Source: Micropterix aruncella
Lineage: Eukaryota; Arthropoda; Insecta; Lepidoptera; Micropterigidae
Assembly (NCBI GenBank): GCA_944548615.1
Contig: OX155965.1
Location: 17,848,806 to 17,912,805, forward strand
Direction of reading: 5' to 3'
Length of the DNA stretch: 64,000 nucleotides
The notes beneath the pieces were generated by a model that saw only the letters and a program-made list of their open reading frames with translations, searched no databases and had not been told where the DNA came from. Shown here piece by piece: positions 1-10,916 of this stretch. Each line of letters starts with the position of its first letter. Position 1 is the first letter of the stretch. The position numbers were made by a program, and so were the translations under genes.

Positions 1-636
1 CCTATGAACCTATCTCAATGTGGTCCGCAGACATCACCAGATGTTTCCCTGGCTATTTTAAGCATTCGTTCTGTAGTCAGTGTTGCAGGTAAACCCCTTG
101 ATAGTAGGTAGTAATGCCGCCGGGTGATCGGGTTTTCCGCGTGGTCGGGTCGTATCACGTGGGGAATACTTTTGACTTACCGCTTCCGTCTTTTGAAGGG
201 GTAGCAGGATAAAACAGTACACGGGAAAATGGAATTGTCTCTATATCTCTCTTTAGTAGTAAAACTGCTCTAGAGGATTAGCGGACTGATTCGACAGGGC
301 GGGGAGGGGGCACCTGCAATGTGCGTACATTAAATTATATGCTACTCTCTATTCAGTAAGCATCATTTTGGTTATTCATTAATATTTATTTTGCAAAAAA
401 ACAATTATTTCGGGTCTAAAATCATGGAATAAAAATAAGGACTTTGACATATTTGACAAAAATTCAATCCTCTTGCGGCAGTATTAAATTATGGAATCGT
501 TTTTTTATTATGTTTCTCATTACCTCTATACAATAGGCCATCTTCCGCATAGGGAGGCTTCGATAAATAACATTTTTTATTCCTCCATGTAAGTACGATC
601 CACCCTACTATAGATATTAGCTCATCACATACCTAA
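1..636. other. Unassigned intergenic DNA
   Basis: I see no gene, RNA or element boundary here. The first 350 bases are moderately GC-rich and the rest is AT-rich. No open frame of useful length resembles a known protein. Confidence 0.5.
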
Positions 637-953
637 AGGGCTCTCTAGACCATTAAGCATGCTTGTCAAGCATCGCGTCGCGGGCTGGGAGGTGATCGTA
701 AACAGCAGGAAATATGCAAATATTTTTTTGTAATATTTACCAAAAACGCCTAATTTTGTAGTTGTATACCAGGAAGTCACATCATTTATGAATCAATTAC
801 GTATAGTTAACGTGACTCCCTAGTATAAACTACAAAATTAGGATTTTTGGTAAACATTACAAAAAGATATTTGCATATTTCCTGCGGTTTACGATCCCCT
901 ACCAGCCCGCTACGCAAAGCTTGTCAAGCATCCTTGATCGTTCAGAGAGCCCT
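637..953. mobile_element. Foldback/MITE with about 145-bp inverted arms
   Basis: The left arm starts AGGGCTCTCT at 637 and the right arm ends with its complement AGAGAGCCCT at 953. The arms match with scattered differences through a shared AT-rich block (ATATGCAAATAT, ACTACAAAATTAGG and complements), leaving a loop of about 30 bp near 790-820. There is no coding capacity. The flanks may share a short TAA-like duplication, but I cannot fix it. Long arms with a tiny loop fit a foldback element or a MITE of an unknown DNA transposon superfamily. Confidence 0.75.
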
Positions 954-3900
954 AACAGTGCAAAAGTGCCATTATCTGCGAATGTTGATATTATAATTAA
1001 GGTATTGCTTTTCTGCAAGATGACTGGTATTACGTTCGGTCATAAGATGAAAGTTGTAAACATTCCTTCTTGTATAATACTTACCCACACAATATATTAT
1101 CTAACCCTGACAGCTGAGATCAGCATATTTGCACCGAGCGACTATCTAAGGGCACTCCGAATTAAGTTGCTCGCAGAGTGCCTAGCGAAGATCACTCATG
1201 CCAAAACGTCTCCGCTAAGCAAGGCCACTGCTGTATTAAAGGGGGCTGTATGAGCTTACCGATGAGCTTACAAGGTTTTTAGACCACCACAGCTTCATTA
1301 TTAAAGTTAAAATTATAATTAGGTAAGTATCTAAATATGTCTAGTATAGTAACTTGATAAAAATGTACTGTATAATGTGTTATAAATTACGATCAATAAT
1401 TGTTCGTGGGTAGTGAATTAGACTCACTCTGATACCCACATATTTTTCAATGCATAAATAAATAAATGAATAATATTCTTTCCAAAATGCGGAGCCTGCC
1501 TGCTTCTAATTTGATATGGGCTAACTTAGATAAATATTTCCGTAGAGCAATATCGTATTATGCTAACATTTATAAATTCGATTGTTCCACCCTAAGGCTT
1601 TCCCGGTAATTATTCAGGGACGTTATCTCATTCAATTAAAAAATCGAATTGCAAGCAGGCATCGCCTTAAAATGTTCAAATTTCGTACGAGCGACACAAC
1701 GCGATGAAGATTTTAATTTCGAACGTCCGTCGCGCGATATCAAACGCGCAACGCCACAAATTTATGACTAGCGCGCTCTATGGTGAACCTATTTCAACCA
1801 CGTTATTTACACCTCTTGCCATGATCAAATCATGCCTGCATGCCAGATAACGCGTTTGGATGCTATATTGAAAAATATTGAAAAATATTTATTTGCAGCT
1901 GTTGTTATAAAAAACATATACAAAAAAACAAGAACACACCGATTAAAAATTAAAACTGTAAATAGACAAAGACTATGAAATAAAGTTACAAACGCTGCAA
2001 ATTAGGGGTATCCTCAGGATATCTCTTATCCTGGTTTTCAGGACACACCTATTAATTGTTGGTACATATATGATTTTAAAATAAAATAACCAAATCAAAT
2101 AAATCTTAAAATAAAAATCCAAATAATCATAATCAAATAAATACACAAATCGAAATAATCAAAATCAAAATATTTAACATCAAATGATATTAAAAGAAAA
2201 TAACGTAATTATCGTGGAGGAATACATATAAACATACAGACAGACCAGTTTGGAAATGCCCTAATCGTCTCGGGGGGGGGGGGGGAACAAAATATATATA
2301 GATCCGTCTTTATATCGAATTTTGTGAATTTTGCGCGTTTACGTTTCCTTCTTGTCGGTTGGTAGGTGGGTAAAATAAAAATCCAAAATAGTCGGTTGTA
2401 TCATATCTCCCAGAGCGTTTGCATCGTACACGTATTTGTATTCCATAATTACATAGTTTACTCAACATTCTGTTCTTCCTCTGTTGGCTCTTACCATTAT
2501 TTCAACATTGTGATCTCGTCTCAAAGAAGAAATATTAGGTTTTATATTAATAGATAAAGATCCACTTACAACTTGATGTTTATTAAGATCGCCAGATTCG
2601 CCGATATGGGTAGTAATAGCTTACTAGTACTGAAGAACCATTGTTCAAACGTCAATGACACCTTAATATTTCTCAGGCATAGGAGTAACACTAGTAAACT
2701 CAAAGCATAGTGTTTTCTTTCCCACAATCCCCTCCTCAATATTGTCGGTCGAGGAAAACTTGTCGCCTTTATAGTAATAGGTAAGTGAGGCAGGGCGGGA
2801 AGCAATGTGCCGTTTAGCGCCACGGGTAGGTACAACTCGGTCGCAGCTAAAGTTGTAAGTTTAGTATCGAAGTTGCATTGCGCTACGGAGCGCGGGGCAA
2901 TTTTGCTTTGAAATCAAGTAGTATCGGGAAGCTCTGCGAAATGCCACTGCTTTCATTCGAAAATATAGGAACAACGAATACACTTTTGGACAAGTAGGTG
3001 TATTCGCATTTAAGAGAATACATTGTTATTTATCCAAGGGACACCTTAAACTACTAACCTGATATATTTTATGTAATTTAATATAATATAAAATAATTAG
3101 AGATACAACCGATTACAATCGTAATCGACTATTATTCGCGTTTTACCGATTAATCAAACTTGTCGATTGTTGCTAGCGGGAAAAACCGAAGTAAGAAAGC
3201 AATGACAAATCTTATAACAAGTAAATATTTTAAAAAGTATAAAAAACACGACTGCCGTTACATAAAAGGAACTATTGTATTTATAACAAAGTAGAGAGGA
3301 CGCGTTAAGTATTTAACATAAGAACAAAATAAGACTGATTTTATTAAATATTGTCTTTATATTTGATACATTGATGCAATGCATCTTTCTTTATCTTAAT
3401 GGCATTTGATTGAAACCTCAAATAATTATATTAAATTTAACGCCCTCTATACTCATTTGTATGTACTCTTTTGAACTATCTTTTTACATTAGTACCATTT
3501 CTGGTCGCTTGATAGTGTTTATTAAGATAAACAAAATTGATGAGAGCGATTTGACCCGCTTCCCATGTATTGAGCGATTTGAGCGATATTTATGAGCGAT
3601 TTTTGCCCATAATCAACCACTATCCTGAAGGTCTAAGCAATTCAAAAATATATATTTCATTGAGGTACCCGATTTTCCGTTAGCTTCTGGAACCATTTGT
3701 TGTACTTTACCTGTAATTATTTTTATTACGGTTTTTTACGACATATTTGATATAGTATATAAAGTATGATATTTGGGAAGGTAGGGGAGGGGGGGGGGGT
3801 GATATGAAAGGTTCATACTTTATAGTAAAATTTTTAATTATTTTCATATTGTAATGTTTATTTTAATTTTTATGTTATTGGTTTAGTCTACATAGCATCA

Positions 3901-4094
3901 ATGGCTCCATACGTATATAAATAAATCTTGACCCGAACATTGACTTACTCGTATATGTGGTCTAGGAGGTTTACAGTTTGAGATTACAATATTATTAAAG
4001 TCTATAATATTATCTGAAAAGATTCTATAAAGTAGTGGCTAATTGAAAATTTTCAACAAATGTTTCATTGGAGAAATATATATATATATATATA
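954..4094. other. AT-rich DNA without a recognised gene
   Basis: No supported gene. A homopolymer run of about 14 G lies near 2272-2286 and a second G-rich run near 3786-3800. Simple CAAAT/AAATC-rich sequence fills about 2090-2170, and a short TA run precedes 4095. The few open frames of 60-110 codons show no recognisable motif. Confidence 0.5.
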
Positions 4095-4313
4095 CTAGCT
4101 GCGCCCAGCGGTTTCCCCAGCGTGGTGATGGAAAATTGTGATAATGATGATAAAAAACCATATATCTTTATAAATTATAGCCTATGTGTTATTCTGATGT
4201 GTAAGCTATATTATTGTAAAGTTTCATCAAAATCCATTCAGTAGTTTTTGCGAGAAAGAGTAACAAACATCCATACATACATACAAACTTTCGCGTTTAT
4301 AATATTAGTAGGA
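4095..4313 (-). mobile_element. Lep1-like non-autonomous Helitron
   Basis: Read on the minus strand the copy begins TCCTACTAATATTAT and ends GGGCGCAGCTAG, followed by T. It lacks terminal inverted repeats and coding sequence. TC...CTAG ends with insertion between A and T are the Helitron signature, and the sub-terminal CGCGAAAGTTTG stretch is what I recall for lepidopteran Lep1-type elements. A tandem stutter of the last bases (TAGTAGGATAGTAGGA) sits at the TC end. The family name is from memory; the end structure is seen directly. Confidence 0.65.
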
Positions 4314-4397
4314 TAGTAGGATAGAATTTAAATTTCGAATGTCGATTTCTTAGATTTTTTTCCTACTTTAGTTATCGTTATATTTTAGATAATTCAC

Positions 4398-4555
4398 ACT
4401 ATATCTTTATAAATTATAGCCTATGTGTTATTCTGATGTGTAAGCTATATATATTATTGTAAAAAGTCATCAAAATCCATTCAGTAGTTTTTGCGTGAAA
4501 GAGTAACAAACATCCATACATACATACAAACTTTCGCGTTTATAATTTAGTAGGA
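4398..4555 (-). mobile_element. Truncated second copy of the Lep1-like Helitron
   Basis: From about 4400 to 4555 the sequence repeats the TC-end two-thirds of the 4095-4313 copy, including AAATTATAGCCTATGTGTTA and the CATACATACATACAAACTTT run. The CTAG end is missing, so this is a fragment in the same orientation about 85 bp away. Confidence 0.65.
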
Positions 4556-4959
4556 TATATTACAGAAGAAGTAATATTATCTACTGTGACATTATGATTT
4601 TTGAAAAATATACATATTTATTTGAAACAAAACGATTATAAATTTTACATTGCTAGAACACTTTTTATGACATTTATTAAAGGAGTTTGTCATATTGTTG
4701 GTAATTTTGATATTAAGGAATTCTAATAGGTAAACGTTTGTAATCAGGCGCACAGACGGGTCTACGCGTCGTCCGAATATAAGCATTAATTTAATTTAAT
4801 TTGTTTTAACATGGTGGATGGGTAATGAGGCTACATCTGATACAGGTAGAACCTATACTTTATAGATATAACCGTTTTATGAAAGAAGAGGTACGAAACC
4901 ATACGCAACTCGGAGGGGGTGCGTAGCTCACCTCAGCGCCACAAACTCTCGAGAAACCA

Positions 4960-5770
4960 CAAAGCAATTCGAACTACCGACTAGCTCACTGCTGATGGTT
5001 CTCGTGCAGTTAAACCACTAAGCCCCACTCGTTTACTTGGATCGGCTTAACTCACGGTTCAGCCCCCATCTGGCAGCCTCCACGTAGAATTTCGAACGTG
5101 GTAAGGATTCTGTTTCCCTGGCTCGGCATGATGGGTCAGTTCTCCCAAGTGATGTTCTTCAGGAGCAGTTGGGTGGTTTGCGCGTCGTGCGGCGTCAGCC
5201 AATCGACTATACACTCCGGCGAATAACCGGGGGAGGGGGGGGGGGAGGGTGTCTTTAAACAATAAACTGTTACCTAAGAAGCGGGGATGGTTGATGACCT
5301 AATGCCAGCCTCTCCTAAACCGATTCTCTGACCACCTGATTCCTAGTGGTAAACAGGCAAAAGTGAATTGCCACTTAAATTTGGTTAAAGCCGCACAAAG
5401 GATTTCGAACCTGTACCCAGACGAGAGAGTATGGAGAAATCCAGCCAAATATGGTAGTCAGGGCGCATGGTTTGCCAGCTGCATTCTTTTCCAAGTACCT
5501 CGCGGTAAGGCGGTGGCCTCTGACATACATATTCTCGTAGACAGACGGTGGACTGTTTCGTCGCTAAGTCTACGTTCACTACAGGTTGAAAGAACGATCA
5601 ATATCGTTATACTTTACTGGGGTGACTGGTTCGCCTGTTGTAGATGACAACTCACAAGTACCGACTAGCTCAGGTAGCAGATGGGTAATCCACTGACGTG
5701 GCGACGGACATCTTAGCGACTGATACAACAAGACACGATGGCAGAATGTGCCCTTCAGTCTGGCAACCAT
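4960..5770. repeat. Diverged copy of the GC-rich dispersed repeat
   Basis: Parts of this GC-rich segment resemble the repeat seen more cleanly at 35275-35935. Shared landmarks are the CCTCCACG block, the region before GCGTCAGCCAATCGAC, and near 5635-5670 the tail around GGTTCGCCTGTTGTAGATGA. The copy is diverged and rearranged, and it holds a G-rich run near 5228-5248. No credible protein is encoded. Confidence 0.45.
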
Positions 5771-5911
5771 TACCTCGAGGCATAGACAAGACCAATGTCA
5801 AACAGATTGCTTCTGAAATCGCGGTGACCTCCGTATAGAAGTCTAACCACAGGGAAAATACAGTTTCGTATCATGTCCTCGGTCCGAGCCCTGCATTTTC
5901 TTGTAGTTCAA

Positions 5912-6326
5912 GAGCCAGCGACAAAAAAGTGCATGAGCAGCGACAAAAAAGTGCATGAGTTTTGGAGAAGCTGATACTGTTAAATCAGGCAGTATTTTTA
6001 CCATAGGGTACAGTCAGCTGGCCAGATTCCGGGACACCATAATGGCGCTGGCGTACTAAGAAAGGTATAATTTTAATTAGTATCCCCAAAACGTTTTGAA
6101 ATAGCTGAAAATTCATCAGTAGACAGTAGATGCAATAAAGAACTCAAAACATATGGTTAGACTGCTTCATAATCGAACGCGTGGCGTCAGCATCTTCATA
6201 CCATTATATTGAGGTGTCCCCGAATCCGGCCTGCTGACTGTGCTCTGGCATTTTATGGCCAAAACGATGTCTGATCTGAAAGTATTAGGTTTTCCAAAAC
6301 TCTTGCACTTTTTTTGTCACTGGCTC
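5912..6326. mobile_element. Foldback element with about 100-bp inverted arms
   Basis: The left end reads GAGCCAGCGACAAAAAAGTG from 5912, and the right end is its near complement, ending TGGCTC at 6326. The arms continue inward through the CAGTCAG / GGACACC blocks. A 23-bp piece of the left arm (AGCGACAAAAAAGTGCATGAG) is tandemly duplicated at about 5916 and 5939. No protein is encoded. Confidence 0.7.
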
Positions 6327-7534
6327 CCTTTAGATAGTGGCTCCCCCTTCAGAGGCCTTCTATACAACATAAGGTATAAGTACGGCCGCCACAAAAGACT
6401 GACAAACAAATTTTTCTTGTTCAAAACATAAAAACTTAAATAAAAATCTTAGCATAAGCTGGATTACACGGACTTTTTGGATAGAACTGGAGTCAACATT
6501 ATCGAGCGGAAAAGTCAAAATGCACATTAATATTGCAAGGTTTTGGCCCCTTTCGCGTAATTCTACTGGGCAGAAGTACTTAACATCGCTATTTAACAGC
6601 GCTTCTTCCACTCGACTCGTAAAAGCTCGGAAAAAATGGGTTAACTTAGTGAGTGCGCGACTACCGTCGGGCTAACGTACAGTACAATGAATCAAGTGTA
6701 GCTTTATTGGAAAACTATGCAAATGGCCGAATACGAGTCGGGAATATTGATTGAGCCATTAATACCGCCTTCCAGCTATTCGTTAGTAAAAGCATCCCGA
6801 AAGAGGGATAAATTGAATCAGTGGATTGGAAATATTTACTGTTTATCATAAATCAAGCTAAATACTAACTTAATATATTTTAAACACTTATTTATTGTGG
6901 TTAATACCCCAAATACTATTCATTCCAGTGCCGTAAGGGGCGTCCTATAGGTTTAATTTTACACGACTGCTATCAAAAAAGGAGTGTAATGTGTTCAAGG
7001 TTCATCTATGTATGTTTTTTGATTCTTTATTCAACCGTAACTTCTAAACGCTCAAACCGATTTAAAAGTAATTGGTATTGTTAGACTCGTTATATTATCC
7101 AGAGTGTCATAGAGTAACTTTAACTGTCTGAATATCATGTAAATAGTTGTTTAAATATACAAATATCCAAATGTCAATAAATTAACATAAATATAGAGTG
7201 TTTAGTATCAAATGAAATTAAGTACATTCCAAAAGTATATTGAATTTTGAGGAAAATATATAAACTACAAATATTTCATTAAAAAACCGTAATAAAAATT
7301 TCTAACAGTAGTCGTGTTTTTTATTTCTTTTAATATATTTACTTGTTTTAGAGCTTATAATTGTAATGCATTTGCCAAGTAGCCGAATTACTGTAGTCTA
7401 TTTTACTTATATGTATTTTATTTTGCTAGAAATCCACTATTTTTTCTTCAAATGAATTTTACACCCAATCGCTTATACGAATACAATGTTATGCTATGTT
7501 GCTTAGTTAAACTATTTCTTACTATGAACTAGTC
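6327..7534. other. AT-rich DNA without a recognised gene
   Basis: No supported gene or RNA. The segment ends at the 3' tail of the minus-strand LINE near 7535. A phrase near 7040-7070 (CGCTCAAACCGATTTAAAAG) resembles sequence common in dispersed insect repeats, but no ends could be placed. Confidence 0.4.
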
Positions 7535-7865
7535 AAATCGATCAAATCAAATCGCATTTATTGTCTTCAAAAAACTTTACACAGTTGTTTAGACATTGTA
7601 TATAGCCGCTTAATGTTAAAATAACTTTAAAATGTATACTAAATATTTCATTAGAGACTCACCACATAATTGAGTTATATTAGATATTTATAACTACAGA
7701 TAGTCATGAAATTATAATATTAAAATTAAATGGTCCTGTAAGTAAGAATTATAATTGATTATGGGAGACAATTAGAAATAATAGTAATAATATAATAATC
7801 AATGAAATGGTACAAATGTCAAGTTAAATAAAAAAAAATCGAGATGGAAATTGTCAGTAATCTAA

Positions 7866-10800
7866 TTATAATTCGTTAATATTATATAATTCTCTCGCAA
7901 TAAGGTAGCCTTTTAATTTCGATTTAAATTGGGTGATATTTCCGTTTCTACATATACTTTTGATATTCTCAGGCAGTTTATTGTAACACGCCATTCCAAC
8001 GTAATTTGGATCCCTTTTGAATAATTCCAGAGATGGACGGGGTAATGCTAAATTGTGCCTACATCTGGTGAAATGCGAGTGAATTTCTTTTTGGGTCTTC
8101 ATTTTTCCTATGTTTTTTAATATTAATTTTATGCATTCAAATATGTATAGTGATGGTAGCGTTAGAATACTGAGATTTTTGAAGTGACCACGACATGATT
8201 CATTATGTTTAAGGTTTATCAATATTCTTATGGCTCGTTTTTGGAGAGAGAAAATATGTTGCCTTAAAACTACTGTACACTGTGTCCAGAAGGGAATCCC
8301 GTAACGAAGAATTGACTCGAAATAGGCAAAGTATATTATTTTGGTGTGTTTAACACTGATTAGTTTCCTTATTTGCCTTAGTAAGAAACAGGCGCTGGAT
8401 AGTCTGTCGCTTAATTCCTCTCCGTGAGCATTCCACCTTAAATTTTCATCTAAAACTAAACCCAGAAATTTATGGCTTTTAATATTGGCTACTGTGTTTG
8501 CACCGATAATTAAATTTTGACTGTTTATAACCTTATTTTTTCTACAAGATAGGAAAATGGATACTGTCTTGGATGTGTTTAGAGACAGATTATTTTTCTC
8601 GAACCAGGTATTCAACAGAGCCAATTCATGGTTTAACGTTTTCACTACATTCTCTATTTTGGCATCTGCAAAGCTTATGCTGGTGTCATCTGCATACAAA
8701 GTTACATTTGAGTGAGCTACTATAGATGGGACATCATTAATATATAGAATGAAAAGGGTCGGTCCCAGGATGCTTCCCTGAGGAACACCGCTCTTCGTTT
8801 CACACTCATCGGAAATGGTTCTCTTCAATACGCCACCTGTGCAGTCGTCTAATTGTACAACTTGTTTTCTTTTTGAGAGATAGCTGCTGAACCATTTTAA
8901 GCTATTTCCTCGGATTCCATATCTGTCGAGTTTAGTTAGCAGTGTTTGATGGTCTACCATATCGAACGCTTTTGATAAATCGCAAAATACGGTACTTGAA
9001 TAAAGTTTCTTGTCCATGTCATTGTACATTTTTCTCAGAACGTTGTTCAGTGCATCGATTGTACCTTTATTTCTTCTGAAACCGAACTGAGATTTTGTTA
9101 GGATATTTTTGTTTTCTATGTATTTTAACAACCTTGAATTTACTATTTTTTCAAGCACTTTGGAAAAAACAGGTAGCAACGCTATTGGTCTGTAGTTGTT
9201 TATTTCAGTTTTTGGACCTTTTTTATGTATAGGAATAATTTTAGCAATTTTGAATTGATCCGGGAAAATTCCATCTCGGAGAGATATATTGAATATATAG
9301 GCTAATTTGTCAACTATAAACGGAAGTGTCAATTTTACCATGTCTATTGCGATATCGTCAATTCCTGAGGATTTTTTATTTTTCATGGAATTCACTATTT
9401 TTGTTATTTCAACAACATCAGTTGGCTGCATGAAGAAAATATGTCTGCTGTAAGGTATATTGTGCCCACCTGTTAGATTGTTCTGTGAGGTGTTTGATTG
9501 TGATATTTGACCGATTTGGGAAAAGAAAGTGTTGAACATATTCGCTACTTCTGTTTGATCTTCGACCGTATGGCCCTTTCGGTTAAGAGTAATGTTAGAG
9601 TAGCACTTTTTTCCTTTGCCCATTTTATCATTTACAAGCTGCCATAATGCTTTTGAATTATTTTTCAAATTTAATATTTCATTTCGGATTAGATTTCTTT
9701 TGGCATTCCTAACCACTCGCCTATATATTTTCTCGTATTTATTTATAAATTTCATAACAAAATCATCGCATTTAAACTTTTGTATAAAACGAAGGGACCT
9801 CAGATTCTTAGCCGAAGCTTTAATTCCCTTTGATATCCAGGATTTCTTTAGGTTAGGATTTTTTATTTTTCTTTCTTTCTCGGGAAAACTGCTGTCAAAA
9901 TGAGACTTAAATTTTTCGAAGAAAAGAGTAAATATTAGATCAGCATTTTCGTTTTCGGAATTAAAAATATCGTCCCAGTCGTCACTGATAATTTTGCTGA
10001 GAAATATTTCTTTGTTTGCTTTAGAAAACAATCGGGACTTTTTATAATATACCTGATTTTTTGTGGTGTTATTAATTGAGACGAAGATACCTTCATGATC
10101 TGAGAGGCCAGTAGAAGAGATTTTTGAAGAAAGTAGGTCAGTACATAGGTTTGAGAATATGTTATCTATTAATGTGGCTGAGTGCCCTGTGATCCTTGTT
10201 GCAGTGTCTACATATGATTTTAAGCCATATATATTCAGAATACTGCACAAATTATATTTGGCTACTGAGTCAACTAGGAAGTCTATATTAATGTCCGTGC
10301 ATATGACGATTTGTTTATTTTGAAATATTTCTAATAGCCGTGACAATCTTTTGAAGAATATAGTAATATTTCCGATTGGCGATCGATATAACGAAAAAAT
10401 ATGAATACGGCTTTGCGTCAATTTTACTCCGCAGCATTCAAAGTGGCGATCGAGGCAGAGATCAGCACACTGCAGTAATGGTTCACTACCAAGATTATTT
10501 TTGAGTTGTACCATAGTCCCCCCCATTTTAAAAATACTCCTGTGTTGGTACGCTCCAATATAAAAACCAGGTAAACTTAGTGAAATGTCTTCATTTTTCT
10601 TCCCCCAATGCTCAACCATACATATAATATTAATATTTTTATTAAGTTCTAAAAGTAGTTCCATGTCAATCAACTTATTTTTTAGACTATTTATATTCTG
10701 GTAGAAGATTGAAAGATCTCCGGAATTTAATAAAGTTTTCGAATTGTAAGAAGAGTCAGGCTTTTCATTTATAGTATCGCGTTGAACGAAAAAAATGCGA

Positions 10801-10916
10801 CTTTTGCTGATTTGTCGGTTGGTAAGTAGAACGTCGTGTTTCGTAAATTGGAATATCTTCGTCGTAACCTGCGTTGATAGGATTAATGTGATAGTTTGAT
10901 ATTTTTGAATTATCAT
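7866..10916 (-). CDS. LINE ORF2: AP endonuclease and reverse transcriptase
   Basis: 1,016 codons from an ATG at 10916. It encodes the enzyme that nicks target DNA and reverse-transcribes the element RNA (target-primed reverse transcription). Residues about 70-280 form an APE-type endonuclease: FYQNINSLKNK at the start, VEHW for the Glu-containing motif, YRSP, TDINID for the Asp/Asn motif, IDNIF and the terminal SDH. The RT spans about 560-830 with NYRPIALLPVFSK, FGFRRNKG, FCDLSKAFD (motif A), SGVPQGSILG (motif B) and YADD (motif C, active site). A C-terminal LINE domain with LGLVLDENLRWNAH and LQKRAIRIL follows. All key residues are present and there are no internal stops. The first 50 codons overlap the end of ORF1 in the +1 frame; true translation of ORF2 may begin downstream or by coupling to ORF1. 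Confidence 0.9.
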   Translation of the reverse strand: MIIQKYQTITLILSTQVTTKIFQFTKHDVLLTNRQISKSRIFFVQRDTINEKPDSSYNSKTLLNSGDLSIFYQNINSLKNKLIDMELLLELNKNINIICMVEHWGKKNEDISLSLPGFYIGAYQHRSIFKMGGTMVQLKNNLGSEPLLQCADLCLDRHFECCGVKLTQSRIHIFSLYRSPIGNITIFFKRLSRLLEIFQNKQIVICTDINIDFLVDSVAKYNLCSILNIYGLKSYVDTATRITGHSATLIDNIFSNLCTDLLSSKISSTGLSDHEGIFVSINNTTKNQVYYKKSRLFSKANKEIFLSKIISDDWDDIFNSENENADLIFTLFFEKFKSHFDSSFPEKERKIKNPNLKKSWISKGIKASAKNLRSLRFIQKFKCDDFVMKFINKYEKIYRRVVRNAKRNLIRNEILNLKNNSKALWQLVNDKMGKGKKCYSNITLNRKGHTVEDQTEVANMFNTFFSQIGQISQSNTSQNNLTGGHNIPYSRHIFFMQPTDVVEITKIVNSMKNKKSSGIDDIAIDMVKLTLPFIVDKLAYIFNISLRDGIFPDQFKIAKIIPIHKKGPKTEINNYRPIALLPVFSKVLEKIVNSRLLKYIENKNILTKSQFGFRRNKGTIDALNNVLRKMYNDMDKKLYSSTVFCDLSKAFDMVDHQTLLTKLDRYGIRGNSLKWFSSYLSKRKQVVQLDDCTGGVLKRTISDECETKSGVPQGSILGPTLFILYINDVPSIVAHSNVTLYADDTSISFADAKIENVVKTLNHELALLNTWFEKNNLSLNTSKTVSIFLSCRKNKVINSQNLIIGANTVANIKSHKFLGLVLDENLRWNAHGEELSDRLSSACFLLRQIRKLISVKHTKIIYFAYFESILRYGIPFWTQCTVVLRQHIFSLQKRAIRILINLKHNESCRGHFKNLSILTLPSLYIFECIKLILKNIGKMKTQKEIHSHFTRCRHNLALPRPSLELFKRDPNYVGMACYNKLPENIKSICRNGNITQFKSKLKGYLIARELYNINEL

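Noticed and set aside
921..1253. 110-codon plus-strand frame
   Set aside because: It starts inside the right arm of the foldback element and shows no known motif.
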